Numbered from the stretch's first letter, positions 16,961 to 26,937 are shown. The stretch: DNA of 64,000 bases from Flavobacterium sp. J372 (GCF_024699965.1 NZ_JAJOMZ010000004.1:2636001-2700000); one strand, 5' to 3'. Numbers and translations: made by a program. Notes: a model not told the origin generated them from the sequence alone.

Positions 16961-18214
16961 ATGGAATTATACTATTCGCTTTCAGTACTCATCGTACTGG
17001 CCTCTTTTTTCGCTTACTGGAATGTGCGCTTTCTCAAACTGCCTTCAACCATCGGCATCATGGTCATTGCCATGTTCGTTTCCATCATATTGGTAATATT
17101 CGGTAATTATTTCCCAAACACCCCAACACGTATATCTGGCATCATTGCAAAATTCGATTTTACAGAACTGCTGATGGGCGCCATACTGAACTTCCTGCTA
17201 TTTGCGGGTGCGGTGCATATCAATCTTAAAGACCTGCGCGAGCAGCGAACGCCCATCATGGTATTTTCATCGATTAGCGTTGTAATATCAACATTTGTGG
17301 TGGGTACGCTGGTATACCTCATCCCGATGCCCAGCCTTGAAATTCCGTACATCTATTGCCTGCTGTTCGGGGCGCTCATCTCCCCTACCGATCCTGTTGC
17401 CGTACTCAGCATCCTGAAGGGCGCTAACGTACGCAAATCGCTTGAAACAAAAATTGCGGGCGAGTCATTGTTTAATGATGGTGTGGCTGTTGTGGTATTT
17501 GCCGTTTTGCTCCAGCTGGCGCAGGGAACATCAAAGGATATTAATGTATTAAATATTGCGTGGTTATTCATAAAAGAAGCAGGCGGCGGATTTATAGTTG
17601 GCGTGGCACTGGGTATAGGCGCATCAAAAGCCATGAGTAAAATTGATGATTATAAAGTTTCGGTGCTTATAACGCTTTCGGTTGTTATGGGCGGATATCT
17701 CATCGCGCGGGAACTGCATATTTCAGGCCCGCTCACCATGGTTTTTGCGGGACTTATTATTGGCAACTTCAAGAGAAGGTGGAAAATGTCGGTTGAAACA
17801 AAAGACTATCTCGACAAATTCTGGGAGCTGAATGACGAGATACTTAATGCCATACTGTTCCTCTTTATTGGATTTAACCTATTGATGATAGATGACCTCA
17901 ACGATTACTGGTTGGCGGGTTCTGCGAGCATTTTAATAGTGCTGTTTTCAAGATTCACATCAATATGGCTTCCTACAAAAGTTATCAGGTTCCGAGAGAA
18001 ATTCACGCGCGGCACCATTAAGATATTAGTTTGGGGAGGCCTTCGTGGCGGGGTTTCTATTGCGCTGGCGCTCTCAATTGCCGATGGGCCTTATAAAAAA
18101 GTTATACTCGCGATAACTTATTTTGTAGTGGTGTTCTCTATTATTGTACAGGGACTAACGGTTGGGAAAGTGGCCAGTAAAATATTGGCCAAAGAACAGC
18201 GCCAACTACAATAA
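16961..18214 (+). CDS. Na+/H+ antiporter, CPA1 family (NhaP-like)
   Basis: This 417-residue inner-membrane protein has about 12 hydrophobic segments. Signature stretches of CPA1 exchangers are GALISPTDPVAVLSILKG and the ion-binding GESLFNDGVAVVVF (ND motif), with LVWGGLRGGVSIALALSI late in the protein. It exchanges cytoplasmic Na+ (or K+) for H+ to hold pH and ion balance. There is no C-terminal TrkA-C extension. It is monocistronic, with a shared bidirectional terminator before the convergent GH81 gene. Confidence 0.92.
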   Translation: MELYYSLSVLIVLASFFAYWNVRFLKLPSTIGIMVIAMFVSIILVIFGNYFPNTPTRISGIIAKFDFTELLMGAILNFLLFAGAVHINLKDLREQRTPIMVFSSISVVISTFVVGTLVYLIPMPSLEIPYIYCLLFGALISPTDPVAVLSILKGANVRKSLETKIAGESLFNDGVAVVVFAVLLQLAQGTSKDINVLNIAWLFIKEAGGGFIVGVALGIGASKAMSKIDDYKVSVLITLSVVMGGYLIARELHISGPLTMVFAGLIIGNFKRRWKMSVETKDYLDKFWELNDEILNAILFLFIGFNLLMIDDLNDYWLAGSASILIVLFSRFTSIWLPTKVIRFREKFTRGTIKILVWGGLRGGVSIALALSIADGPYKKVILAITYFVVVFSIIVQGLTVGKVASKILAKEQRQLQ

Positions 18215-18215
18215 A

Positions 18216-18247
18216 AAAGGGCTGCACCGTAATTGATGCAGCCCTTT
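18216..18247. terminator. bidirectional terminator between antiporter and GH81 genes
   Basis: AAAGGGCTGCA (18216-18226) pairs exactly with TGCAGCCCTTT (18237-18247). A-runs precede and T-runs follow, serving both convergent genes. Confidence 0.85.
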
Positions 18248-18266
18248 CCGGTTAAAGAAATAATTG

Positions 18267-21200
18267 TTATTTTTTATCTACAACAAGCTTTTTTGTAACT
18301 GATTTGCTTCCTGAATAAATCTTTACAAGGTACATTCCTTCTGCAAGATTTTCAACATTCAGTCGTGTTGATTTTGTTTCAAGCACTTTTGTACCCAATA
18401 GTGAGAACACTTCAACTTTGGTGATGTCAATACCTTCTGCATCAATGATTACAAAATCATTAGCCGGGTTAGGATACATTGCCACGGCATTCTTCAAATC
18501 ATGCTCAGCAACACCCGCCGCGCAGCTTGTACCCACTTCATAAGTAATCCAGTCGGTTACTGCCAGTCCGCCTGCAAAAGCAAATTTCACTGCGTATGTA
18601 ATGACAGTACCCGGAGTCTGTCCTGTAATTGTTGTTGAGAATGAAAGACCGGTTGTGTTTGCCATCGGCGTTTCCGCGAAAGGCGTTTGCCTCCACAGGT
18701 AAGCCACAACCCCAACTTTATCCGTGTCAAGCATAGTAAAGGTGACTTTTACATCTGTACCAATAGTTTCAAAAGTATAGTCATACCCTGTTGAGAATGC
18801 TCCCTGCTGTGCAACCGTACCATTACCTGAACATATTGCCGCCGCAGGAACAGCAAGCGTTGTAGCCGGAACTACAATGGCATTATTTGCTGCGTTATTA
18901 CCTGCTGCATCACTGGCTGAAACACTGAAGCTATATGCCGTTTCAGGTGAAAGTCCGCTAATTACATAAGCCGTTTGCGTACCTGATGTGCCCTGCACTG
19001 TTACTGTTGTAGAACCGTAAGTTATGGTATAGGTAACATTGCCCGAATTGTCTTCTGCATTTAGCAATAGTTGTACTGAACCTGACGTTACCGTGCCCAG
19101 CGTGGCCGTAAAGTTTGTTGGTGCCTGTGTATCTGCCGGTGGTGCAGAGCAGCTGGTACCTACTTCATATGTAATCCAGTCCGTTACTGCCAAACCGCCT
19201 GCGTAAGCAAATTTAACTGCATAAGTGATGACAGCACCCGGAGTCTGCCCTGTAAGTGTAGTAGAGAATGAAAGGCCGCCAGCGTTAGCCATTGGCGTTT
19301 CCGCGAAAGGTGTCTGCCTCCACAGGTAAGCCACTACCCCAACTTTGTCGGTATCAAGCATAGTGAAAGTGACTTTCACATCAGTACCGATAGTTTCAAA
19401 AGTATAGCTGTAGCCTGTTGAGAATGCTCCCTGCTGTGCAACTGTTCCTGTGCCTGAGCATATCATTGCCTGTGGCACTGCCAGCGTTGTAGCCGGAATT
19501 ACAGTGGCATTGTTAGCGGCGTTGTTGCCTGAAGCGTCACTTGCCGACACACTAAAGCTATAGGCAGTTTCCGGTGATAGCCCGCTTATTATGTAAGCCG
19601 TCTGTGTGCCTGATGCGCCCTGTACCGTTATAGTTGTTGTACCGTAAGTAATAGTATAGGTAACATTGCCTGAGTTATCGTCAGCATTGAGTAACAGCTG
19701 TACTGAGCCTGATGTCACCGTACCCAATGTAGCTGTAAAGTTTGTCGGCGCCTGGGTATCTGCCGGTGGTGCGGCGCAATCTGTACCTACCACATAATCA
19801 ATATATTCAGTAACCGACATGCCGCCTGCATAAGCGAACTTAACTGCATAGTTGAGTGTTGTACCTGCTACCTGTCCTGACAGTGTTTTTGAGAATTTAA
19901 GCCCGCCTACATTATCCATCTGGCTTTCGGCAAACGGAGTTTGCTGCCACAGGAATGCCACAACCCCTACTTTATCGGTGTCAAGCAGTTCAAAAGTTAC
20001 CGTTACGTTACTGCCAACTGTTGTATATGTAGCTTTATACCCTGTAGAGAATGAACCCTGTTGTGCTGCAGTAGATGTTTCAGAACAGCTCATCATTTGT
20101 GAAACGGTAACCGATATGGCTGATGATGTAGTCGTAGCACTATTATTATCGGTAGCTATGGCTGTAATGCTATGTGTGCCCACCGCAGCATTTGTCCATT
20201 CATAAGTAAATGGCGCTTCGTTATCTGTGCCTAATAGTGTTGCACCTGCGTAAAAAGCAACTGATACAATATTACCGTCAAGATCGCTTGCTGTAGCTGC
20301 AATGTTTATAGTATCGCCCTGAAGGTAAGACGCATTGTTTGACGGAGCAGTAATTGATACAGATGGCGCCGCATTGCCTGAAGCCGATACTATGATGAGT
20401 ACCTCATCAGTTGCTGAATATGTACCATCGCTAACAGTAAGCTTCACTTTGTAAACCCCTGCAACAAGGTTACCGATGCCAGGTGATGCTACAGTAGTAC
20501 TGCTAAAGTTAATGATTGACGGGCCGTAAACCTGCTCCCAAAGGTATGTGATAGGCAATGTTGGGTGGCTGCTTAATGAACCGTCAAGAGACGCTGTTGT
20601 AACCGGAAGTGACACTGTTACGTTTGCACCTGCGTTAGCTATTGGCGGCACAAATGTAAGCGGCCCTGCGAGTGCAAATGTCATCCTGCCAAGGTTAAAT
20701 TCTCCATTAGCAACAGCTACTCTCAATACGTGTTGGCCCTGTGTAAGCTGAACATTATTGATAACCTTATCCTGCCAGTTACCCCAGTCGCCTGTATAGC
20801 CCATAGTGATATCCCCGCTTACCGGAGTGCCATCCAGTTCAAATTTGAAAGGGCCTCCGCCTGCTGTGTTGCCACAGGCGTAACGTGCAGTTACCGTGTA
20901 GTTACCTGCTGTTACTACATTTATAGTGTATTCAAGCCACTCGCCTGCTGTAATCCATCCCACTGTTGGGCCTTCGGCTACGTCTGTGGCAGCATCTACA
21001 TATTCCGTCGGCCTGTAGTTGCCTTCATTATTTGGCGATGAGTCAAAGTATGATATCCCCTGGCCCATGCCGCCTTCAAATTTATCATAATTACCTGCTT
21101 CAATAACACCCGGTATCTGGAAAGGCGTTCCGCTATAAGGCACCTGCTCCCCTACAGTTACGGTAATGATATTTGTTGTATTGAAATTAGCGCCCACATA

Positions 21201-23681
21201 TACTTTCGCATACATGCTGTGAATGCCTAGCGACAGTGCACCTGAAGGTATGTAATAAGGCGCTTCTGTATCTTCACCGATTAGCGCTGAACCATTGTAA
21301 AACTCAACTTTAGTAATCCCTGTACCAGTTACTGTTGCAGTAAGGTTCACGCTGCCGTTAGGGAAAGCCTGGTAAAAGTCAGCCGACAATACGCCTGTTG
21401 CACTAATATCCCTGCTTGTAGCCATTTGCCCCGCTGGTACATTTAGTATATATCCGTCAGAGAACGTTACCGAAATTGGTGCATCTCCATAATTGTGGGC
21501 TACATAAGTAGTTGAAGTACCTGCTGTAAATGCAGCAGCTATAGGGTAATTGGCCGTAATATTAGCATTAACCCTGCCCAAGGCATTCATGGCATGCAGC
21601 CAATGGTATGTCTGCGCATCTGATATTCCGAATTTCAGTGCCCTGCCCGGATATGAGTCATACAGGTTTATAGCCGCCTGTGCATCGGTAAATGCAAGAT
21701 ACTGCCAATACACATCGTGCCATAAGTTAGGATTAGCCTGGTTGCTTAAGATACCTGTTTTGGTAGTGATTTCGTTCCAAAGCGATTGCGCATAGGCAAT
21801 ATTGTGACCTAAGTATAGCGAGCCGCCATGTATAGGGTACATCTCGATACCGTAAGCTGCAGCGATATCGCCAGTCCAGAAGGTTTGGTTGTCATAACCG
21901 TTGCCCCAAATACGCGAAGCCAACTTAAAGCCATAACCAGGTTTAAACGTGCGCTGGTTCATATCAAACCAGTATTCTTCAGTAGCTGTCTGTTCTGTAG
22001 TGTAAATGTAGATGCCCAGATCACGTATGGCATTGTTTTCTGTAATCTGGCCCCAATGGATAAGTGACGATGCAAACTGCATACTTTCAGATGTCGACTC
22101 CTGGTCATTACCGAATGGGAAAGTCGCAAAGCCATTAGCCCAGCTGTGGCCTGCATACGGACTGAAATTCCGAAGGTACGGGAAAAAAGGGTCGTTCCTG
22201 TCCCAAGATGCCGCGTCACGTATAAGCATGTTAATCATTGGCCCCCACTGTGTTGCCCAGCCGGGTTCAAACTGCTCCATAAAGGCTGCAGCATGTATAA
22301 AGTAGCCCCAATGGAAATGGTGGTCATTAATATTATTATCCTGGCCATGCCCTGCAGGGTAACCCAGCAGCGTTGTCCAGGTATTGTTGTAATAGAAAAG
22401 GAAAGCCTTCTCGCCCGCTTCTGCCTTAAGCCAGTTCTCAAGCCTGTTTTTTATGGTAGCTACCATTTTATTGCGTGATACAGTATCACCCATTTCATCG
22501 GCTATACGCGCTGCTTGTATAAGGCGGTTCATCATCTGGCCTTCGTTGTAAGAGTCTGTCCAAGTGGCAAGGCCGTCATTTTCTATCGATGCTATTTTGC
22601 TATCGAGCAAGGCGGGGTTGAAGCCGTTGCTGTAATTGTCGAGATATGGCAGTGTGGGCAAAATGCCTTTGAAAGTATTCTCAACAATAAAAGTATTGCT
22701 TGCCAGCGTTTTTATCTCTCCGCGGATGGAGCTGTAATTATAAAGGTTTGGCTGCGCCGAGGCAGATGACAGGTGTGCCCACTGATGAGGAAGCAATCCC
22801 AGCAAAACCGATGTGCCGCTACCCTCTTTCACATCTGTGGCAACAGTAAAGGTTGTAGTAAGTTTTGAGTTGCTGTTGTTGTAGCTCCAAGATGTAGTGG
22901 TGTTTGTCGGGAATACATAGGCATAGGCCTTATATTCATTAGCGGCTGCGGCAACGCTTGATGCACTTGGCGGCAGGTAGGCCGTAGACCAGTAGTTTTT
23001 ACCATTAAGCGTAGATGTATACACATTGCCCGTCTGTGTCCATGTACTGCCCAAAGGCGCATACACAGCATAATCAGCACCCTGATGCGAATCTGTTATC
23101 ACGAGCATTTCGTTTGAAATAACAACAGTACCTGAAGATACCCTGACACGCGCAACATCTGCAGTGGCTTTTGAGAAGTACACAAACGGCATCGCGATAC
23201 CTGCAGTTGCTGTAAACGAGTTGCTGCCACTTGCCCAGTTCATGCTCACGGTCCAGTCACTATAGTCTGATACGGTTGCCTGTGCTGCATTAAGCCCTTC
23301 AACACCTACTATTAAAGGCTGTGCATCATCCATCGGCTGGCTGGCGCCGTTTGGTGTCGAGGTCGGTACAATCATGCTTACAACTAAACCTTCATTTACC
23401 GTACGCATCGCCAGCGGATAGTTGAAGAGGTTATTCACATGATTATTTTTAAGCTTAGCCGACCACCAGTCGTTAGTTGGCACCGGCTTACCTACAGCAT
23501 TTCCGCTTAGTAAAGGTGAACCTGAAGGGAAGGCATTACGGCCTGCCGAGTCGGTTCCGGGAAAGGTAGTAGTGTAGCTTCCGGCACCTACAGGTACAGA
23601 TTGTGCGCACATAGTATGTGTAATCATAACACATACTATGGCTATCACACTTTTGATACATTTTTTGTAATTATATTGCAT
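18267..23681 (-). CDS. secreted GH81 endo-beta-1,3-glucanase, multimodular, T9SS type A
   Basis: This 1804-residue protein has, in order: signal peptide ending MCAQ; GH81 catalytic domain, about 30-750, with DHHFHWGYF (about 453) and FGNDQESTSESM (about 520-532) whose paired Glu are the expected catalytic residues; Ig-like domain 761-844; CBM6 (IEAGNYDKFEGGMGQGISYF), about 855-1004; PKD-like 1011-1098; Ig-like 1101-1193; three copies of a module of about 100 residues (DTDKVGVVAYLWRQTPF) at about 1197-1303, 1405-1512 and 1614-1718, separated by two fibronectin-III domains; and a T9SS C-terminal domain (NAVAMYPNPANDFVIIDA), 1730-1804. GH81 enzymes cleave laminarin or callose, so the protein likely degrades algal, fungal or oomycete glucan at the cell surface. 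The repeated modules are likely carbohydrate-binding; that is inference. No transporter or SusCD genes are adjacent. Confidence 0.93.
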   Translation of the reverse strand: MQYNYKKCIKSVIAIVCVMITHTMCAQSVPVGAGSYTTTFPGTDSAGRNAFPSGSPLLSGNAVGKPVPTNDWWSAKLKNNHVNNLFNYPLAMRTVNEGLVVSMIVPTSTPNGASQPMDDAQPLIVGVEGLNAAQATVSDYSDWTVSMNWASGSNSFTATAGIAMPFVYFSKATADVARVRVSSGTVVISNEMLVITDSHQGADYAVYAPLGSTWTQTGNVYTSTLNGKNYWSTAYLPPSASSVAAAANEYKAYAYVFPTNTTTSWSYNNSNSKLTTTFTVATDVKEGSGTSVLLGLLPHQWAHLSSASAQPNLYNYSSIRGEIKTLASNTFIVENTFKGILPTLPYLDNYSNGFNPALLDSKIASIENDGLATWTDSYNEGQMMNRLIQAARIADEMGDTVSRNKMVATIKNRLENWLKAEAGEKAFLFYYNNTWTTLLGYPAGHGQDNNINDHHFHWGYFIHAAAFMEQFEPGWATQWGPMINMLIRDAASWDRNDPFFPYLRNFSPYAGHSWANGFATFPFGNDQESTSESMQFASSLIHWGQITENNAIRDLGIYIYTTEQTATEEYWFDMNQRTFKPGYGFKLASRIWGNGYDNQTFWTGDIAAAYGIEMYPIHGGSLYLGHNIAYAQSLWNEITTKTGILSNQANPNLWHDVYWQYLAFTDAQAAINLYDSYPGRALKFGISDAQTYHWLHAMNALGRVNANITANYPIAAAFTAGTSTTYVAHNYGDAPISVTFSDGYILNVPAGQMATSRDISATGVLSADFYQAFPNGSVNLTATVTGTGITKVEFYNGSALIGEDTEAPYYIPSGALSLGIHSMYAKVYVGANFNTTNIITVTVGEQVPYSGTPFQIPGVIEAGNYDKFEGGMGQGISYFDSSPNNEGNYRPTEYVDAATDVAEGPTVGWITAGEWLEYTINVVTAGNYTVTARYACGNTAGGGPFKFELDGTPVSGDITMGYTGDWGNWQDKVINNVQLTQGQHVLRVAVANGEFNLGRMTFALAGPLTFVPPIANAGANVTVSLPVTTASLDGSLSSHPTLPITYLWEQVYGPSIINFSSTTVASPGIGNLVAGVYKVKLTVSDGTYSATDEVLIIVSASGNAAPSVSITAPSNNASYLQGDTINIAATASDLDGNIVSVAFYAGATLLGTDNEAPFTYEWTNAAVGTHSITAIATDNNSATTTSSAISVTVSQMMSCSETSTAAQQGSFSTGYKATYTTVGSNVTVTFELLDTDKVGVVAFLWQQTPFAESQMDNVGGLKFSKTLSGQVAGTTLNYAVKFAYAGGMSVTEYIDYVVGTDCAAPPADTQAPTNFTATLGTVTSGSVQLLLNADDNSGNVTYTITYGTTTITVQGASGTQTAYIISGLSPETAYSFSVSASDASGNNAANNATVIPATTLAVPQAMICSGTGTVAQQGAFSTGYSYTFETIGTDVKVTFTMLDTDKVGVVAYLWRQTPFAETPMANAGGLSFSTTLTGQTPGAVITYAVKFAYAGGLAVTDWITYEVGTSCSAPPADTQAPTNFTATLGTVTSGSVQLLLNAEDNSGNVTYTITYGSTTVTVQGTSGTQTAYVISGLSPETAYSFSVSASDAAGNNAANNAIVVPATTLAVPAAAICSGNGTVAQQGAFSTGYDYTFETIGTDVKVTFTMLDTDKVGVVAYLWRQTPFAETPMANTTGLSFSTTITGQTPGTVITYAVKFAFAGGLAVTDWITYEVGTSCAAGVAEHDLKNAVAMYPNPANDFVIIDAEGIDITKVEVFSLLGTKVLETKSTRLNVENLAEGMYLVKIYSGSKSVTKKLVVDKK
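18523..20090 (-). repeat. intragenic tandem repeat of about 624 bp
   Basis: Within the GH81 gene a unit coding a 100-residue module plus an FN3 domain recurs every 624-626 bp (unit starts near 18523, 19147 and 19773). The first two copies are very similar in DNA, the third is more diverged and lacks its FN3 partner. This implies recent tandem duplication. Confidence 0.8.
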
Positions 23682-23892
23682 AAAAATTTAATTTTCAGCT
23701 AATATAATTCAGGAATAATGTTATATATGCAAAACATAAGTATATACAAACCATACAACATTGCATATACACACTACAACAAAGCGGTTTTACCTATACA
23801 ACAACAATACAACTACCACGTTTGCGCTGTGTATTTACAGGGATTTTTTTAACAATTCTGCTATCTTATAAATATTGTGGATTTAGTGGAAT

Positions 23893-23926
23893 AAAAAACC
23901 GTCCCGCAAGTAAGGATGCAGGACGA
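23893..23926 (-). terminator. terminator after the outer-membrane barrel gene
   Basis: CGTCC/GGACG with further GC pairs around a long loop, followed by six T on the minus strand. The remaining spacer 23682-23890 upstream of the GH81 gene is AT-rich with CAACA/TATA stretches; a near-match -7 box (TTATGTTTTG, minus) lies at about 23730-23739, and I see no gene there. Confidence 0.55.
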
Positions 23927-23949
23927 TTACCAACAAAACTAAAACGAGT

Positions 23950-24441
23950 TTAGAATTTATATCCTGCGCCAATAAACAGGCCGCTTATACTTACATCACC
24001 CATACCTGCAGAATAGCGTGCCGAAGCCAGGAAGTTTTCTGTAATATCAAATTCCGCACCTGCAGAAATCCCGATTTTAAACTCGTCTTCTTCTGCGTCA
24101 AGAAGATAATTTAAATCAGGCCCTGCCATAACACTGAACTTGCCAAAGCGATATTTGCCCAGCACCGGCAGCGTAATCATGTTGCTGTCGCTAATGGCTA
24201 CAAACAAAAGTTCGGGCTGGAAGGCAAAGCTTTCGGTAATACCGATTTCGGCAAAGCCACCCGCAAAGAATCCGGTTTCACTGCCTGAAACAGTTTCTGT
24301 TGTACCTGTGAAAGGATTCGTGTACTCTACCTTGACAGTGGCAAAGTCAGCCCCTGCCTTCACTCCGAATTTTGTTTCCTGAGCATTTACAGAAAATGCG
24401 CCCAATGCCAATAAAGCGGTAAATAGTAGTTTTTTCATCAT
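23950..24441 (-). CDS. outer-membrane beta-barrel protein
   Basis: This protein of about 163 residues starts MMKKLLFTALLALGAFSVNA, a clean signal peptide, followed by QETKFGVKAGADFATVKVEY, the usual opening of the small porin/PorT-like beta-barrel family in Bacteroidota. Alternating strands end in the aromatic C-terminal strand SISGLFIGAGYKF. It probably sits in the outer membrane as an eight-stranded barrel; the transported or bound molecule is unknown. An upstream extension of the frame to 24498 is rejected because it overlaps the promoter at 24468-24498. Confidence 0.85.
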   Translation of the reverse strand: MMKKLLFTALLALGAFSVNAQETKFGVKAGADFATVKVEYTNPFTGTTETVSGSETGFFAGGFAEIGITESFAFQPELLFVAISDSNMITLPVLGKYRFGKFSVMAGPDLNYLLDAEEDEFKIGISAGAEFDITENFLASARYSAGMGDVSISGLFIGAGYKF

Positions 24442-24467
24442 GTTAGTTTTAATTGATTTATAATAAC

Positions 24468-24498
24468 CAAAACTATAGCATGACGATTTGCACAGCAA
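24468..24498 (-). promoter_or_regulatory. promoter of the outer-membrane barrel gene
   Basis: Minus strand: TTG (24498-24496), a 20-bp spacer and TAGTTTTG (24475-24468), a canonical Bacteroidota promoter. The ATG lies 26 nt downstream. Confidence 0.7.
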
Positions 24499-24516
24499 TA
24501 CGTAATTTGCCGTATC

Positions 24517-25926
24517 TTACAGGTTATCAGGCAAAACCTTACCCGGATTAAGGATATTGTGCGGATCAAAAAGCTGCTTGATACCTTTCATAAGCTGGAG
24601 CTGCGTGTTATTAAAAGCGATATCCATAAAATTTTTCTGTACATAGCCAATACCATGCTCGCCCGATAGCGTGCCTTTCAGGGAGACTGTCAGTTCAAAT
24701 ATTTCGCGGATGCCTTTAGGTACTTCAACCTTCCAGTTTTCATCGCTCATATCGCCTTTAATTATGTTTACATGCAGGTTACCGTCACCCGCATGGCCGT
24801 AGCAAACAGATTTAAAGCCATACATATCACCAATGGATTTAATGCCTTTAAGCAGCGTTGGCAGCTCGTAACGAGGTACAACAGTATCTTCTTCTTTATA
24901 GACAGAGTTAGACTTTACGGCCTCACCCACGGCGCGGCGCATCTTCCATAGTGCATTCTTTTGGTCTTCTGTATCGGCAAAAAGTATCTCATCAATATCA
25001 AATTGTTCAAGTACGCCCATGATTTTCTCTGCCTCACTAAAAAGTACATCAGGATAGTTGCCGTCAACCTCAATTAACAAATGCGCCTTGACTTCAGGTT
25101 TAATGTTGAGGCTTACCCCGTCAACATACTTCAGCGTCCAGTCAATAGCATCACGCTCCATAAATTCCAGCGCACTTGGCACAATCCCTGCACGGAAAAT
25201 TTCCGCAACAGCCTCACAAGCCTGTTCAGCCCTGAAGAAAGGTACAAGCATCAATATATTATGAGTATTGGCCGGCAGCAGTTTCATTACTATTTTGGTA
25301 ATGATCCCCAAAGTACCTTCACTGCCAACCATAAGCTGCGTAAGATTATATCCTGTTGAGTTCTTGAGGGTATTGGCACCTGTCCATATCACTTCACCAT
25401 TGGGTAAAACCACTTCAAGGTTCAGCACATAGTCTTTAGTAACCCCGTATTTTACTGCGCGGGCGCCACCGGCATTCTCAGCCACATTACCGCCAATTGT
25501 ACAGCTGCCCTGGCTACTGGGGTCAGGGGGATAAAACAAGCCTTTTTCAGCCACAGCTTCACGAAAGGCTTGTGTTATCACACACGGCTCAACAACAGCC
25601 TGCAGGTTTTTCTCGTCAATCTCAATCTTATTAAAACGTTCCATCGAAAGGCCTATGCCTCCATGAATGCTCAATGCTCCACCACTTAGTCCCGTACGTC
25701 CACCAATAGGCACAATGGGAATTTTATATTCTGTTGCCAGCTTCATGATGGCTGAAACTTCTTCAGTACTGCCGGGCTTTACCACTACTGCCGGCGGGAA
25801 ATTATAGTCTTCGGTCTCATCATGGCCGTAATGTTGGCGGGTTTCGATATCTGTAAAAACAAAAGGCCGCCCAACTATATTTTCAAGTTGTGCAGCCAGA
25901 TTTTGATGTAATATTTCAGAATTCAT
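24517..25926 (-). CDS. FAD-binding oxidoreductase (GlcD / D-lactate dehydrogenase type)
   Basis: This 469-residue flavoenzyme of the VAO/PCMH family has the FAD-binding segment VPIGGRTGLSGGALSIHGGI (near residue 75), then SSQGSCTIGGNVAENAGGAR and the C-terminal YGHAGDGNLHVNII and SGEHGIGYVQK motifs typical of GlcD and D-2-hydroxyacid dehydrogenases. It likely oxidises a D-2-hydroxyacid such as D-lactate or glycolate and passes electrons to the quinone pool. It is the last gene of a probable operon YceI-DoxX-oxidoreductase (31-nt gap to doxX). No GlcE/GlcF partners are present. Confidence 0.88.
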   Translation of the reverse strand: MNSEILHQNLAAQLENIVGRPFVFTDIETRQHYGHDETEDYNFPPAVVVKPGSTEEVSAIMKLATEYKIPIVPIGGRTGLSGGALSIHGGIGLSMERFNKIEIDEKNLQAVVEPCVITQAFREAVAEKGLFYPPDPSSQGSCTIGGNVAENAGGARAVKYGVTKDYVLNLEVVLPNGEVIWTGANTLKNSTGYNLTQLMVGSEGTLGIITKIVMKLLPANTHNILMLVPFFRAEQACEAVAEIFRAGIVPSALEFMERDAIDWTLKYVDGVSLNIKPEVKAHLLIEVDGNYPDVLFSEAEKIMGVLEQFDIDEILFADTEDQKNALWKMRRAVGEAVKSNSVYKEEDTVVPRYELPTLLKGIKSIGDMYGFKSVCYGHAGDGNLHVNIIKGDMSDENWKVEVPKGIREIFELTVSLKGTLSGEHGIGYVQKNFMDIAFNNTQLQLMKGIKQLFDPHNILNPGKVLPDNL

Positions 25927-25957
25927 GAGTATTTCTAAGCTTAATGCTTCAAAAATA

Positions 25958-26404
25958 CTACATATTTGTTGTTGTATAATAACCCTGCTTATTCTTTCGG
26001 TGTGAAATCAGGTAGTCAATACTATACCTGCCGCTGCCGGCAATCATAAGGAAAATATATAGTGTGAGGTATATACCTGAAAGCTCTTTATCGCCAAACG
26101 TGTCTTCCATATGGATGTAAAAGAATACCACTGCCATAACTATTGCCAAAGGTATGGCAGCAAGCCGTGTAGCCAGCCCCAGTATTATCAAAAAGGAGCA
26201 TACCACCTCGGCGAAAACCGTAAAAGCCAGTGAAGTTGTCTGCCCCATACCAAAAGGATCGGCAAACTGGATTGGTCCGTCACCCATAAGCATTGTAAGC
26301 TTACCTAAGCCATGCGTAAGCATAAAGCCACCTGTAACAAGGCGCAGCAATAAAAGCCCTACATCATAAAGCCTGTCGCGTGCTGAAGTTGAGAAGACAT
26401 TCAT
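25958..26404 (-). CDS. DoxX family membrane protein
   Basis: This 148-residue protein has four hydrophobic helices (DVGLLLLRLVTGGFMLTHGL, then FTVFAEVVCSFLIILGLATR, IPLAIVMAVVFFYIHM and IYLTLYIFLMIAGSG) that match the DoxX/SURF4-like family of inner-membrane proteins, linked in some bacteria to redox or thiol stress. The start follows the YceI stop by 2 nt, which suggests translational coupling. Its substrate is unknown. Confidence 0.88.
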   Translation of the reverse strand: MNVFSTSARDRLYDVGLLLLRLVTGGFMLTHGLGKLTMLMGDGPIQFADPFGMGQTTSLAFTVFAEVVCSFLIILGLATRLAAIPLAIVMAVVFFYIHMEDTFGDKELSGIYLTLYIFLMIAGSGRYSIDYLISHRKNKQGYYTTTNM

Positions 26405-26406
26405 GG

Positions 26407-26937
26407 CTATTGCTGTATAAATTGGAGGTTGCCAATCAGTTTTACCTCGTTGCTTACCGTAAGCCCGCCGCCTTCAATAACAGCGTTCCAGTTCACGCCG
26501 TAATCTTTACGGTTTATGCTGCCGGTAACTTCAAGCCCTACCTTGGTGTTTCCGTAGCCGTCAACCGCCTGGCCGCCGTATTCGCCTTTAAATGTTACAG
26601 ATTTTGTAACGCCGCGCAATGTGAAGTCAGCAACTATTTCATAATCATCACCGCTAACTTGTTTTATTGAGGTGGTTTTGATAGTAATATTTTTATTATT
26701 TTCAGTGTCAAAGAAATCGGCAGCCCGCAAATGGCCGTCACGCTGCTCGTTATTGGTATTGATGCTTGAGGCGTTTATAGTGACTTCAATTTCGCCGCCC
26801 TCAAAAGTATCTTCCGGAGTAGTGGCCTTTCCTGTAAACTCACCGAATGAACCTGTAACGGTAGATATCACAAGGTGTTTTACTTTAAATTGTATTTCTG
26901 AATGTGCAGGGTCAAGCGCCCAGTTTTTTGTTGCCAT
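26407..26937 (-). CDS. YceI family protein
   Basis: This 176-residue protein has the YceI lipocalin-like beta-barrel, which binds isoprenoid-type lipids such as polyprenyl chains. The family pattern WALDPAHSEIQFKVKHLVIS opens it, followed by EGGEIEVTINASSINTNNEQ, RDGHLRAADFFD and GVNWNAVIEGGGLTVSNEVK. It lacks a signal peptide, so a cytoplasmic location is likely, unlike the periplasmic E. coli YceI. It is the first gene of the three-gene operon with DoxX and the FAD oxidoreductase. Confidence 0.92.
   Translation of the reverse strand: MATKNWALDPAHSEIQFKVKHLVISTVTGSFGEFTGKATTPEDTFEGGEIEVTINASSINTNNEQRDGHLRAADFFDTENNKNITIKTTSIKQVSGDDYEIVADFTLRGVTKSVTFKGEYGGQAVDGYGNTKVGLEVTGSINRKDYGVNWNAVIEGGGLTVSNEVKLIGNLQFIQQ

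Noticed and set aside
19852..23080. Open frames on the plus strand opposite the GH81 gene
   Set aside because: They overlap the clearly coding glucanase and their sequences resemble no protein family; low-complexity shadow frames.
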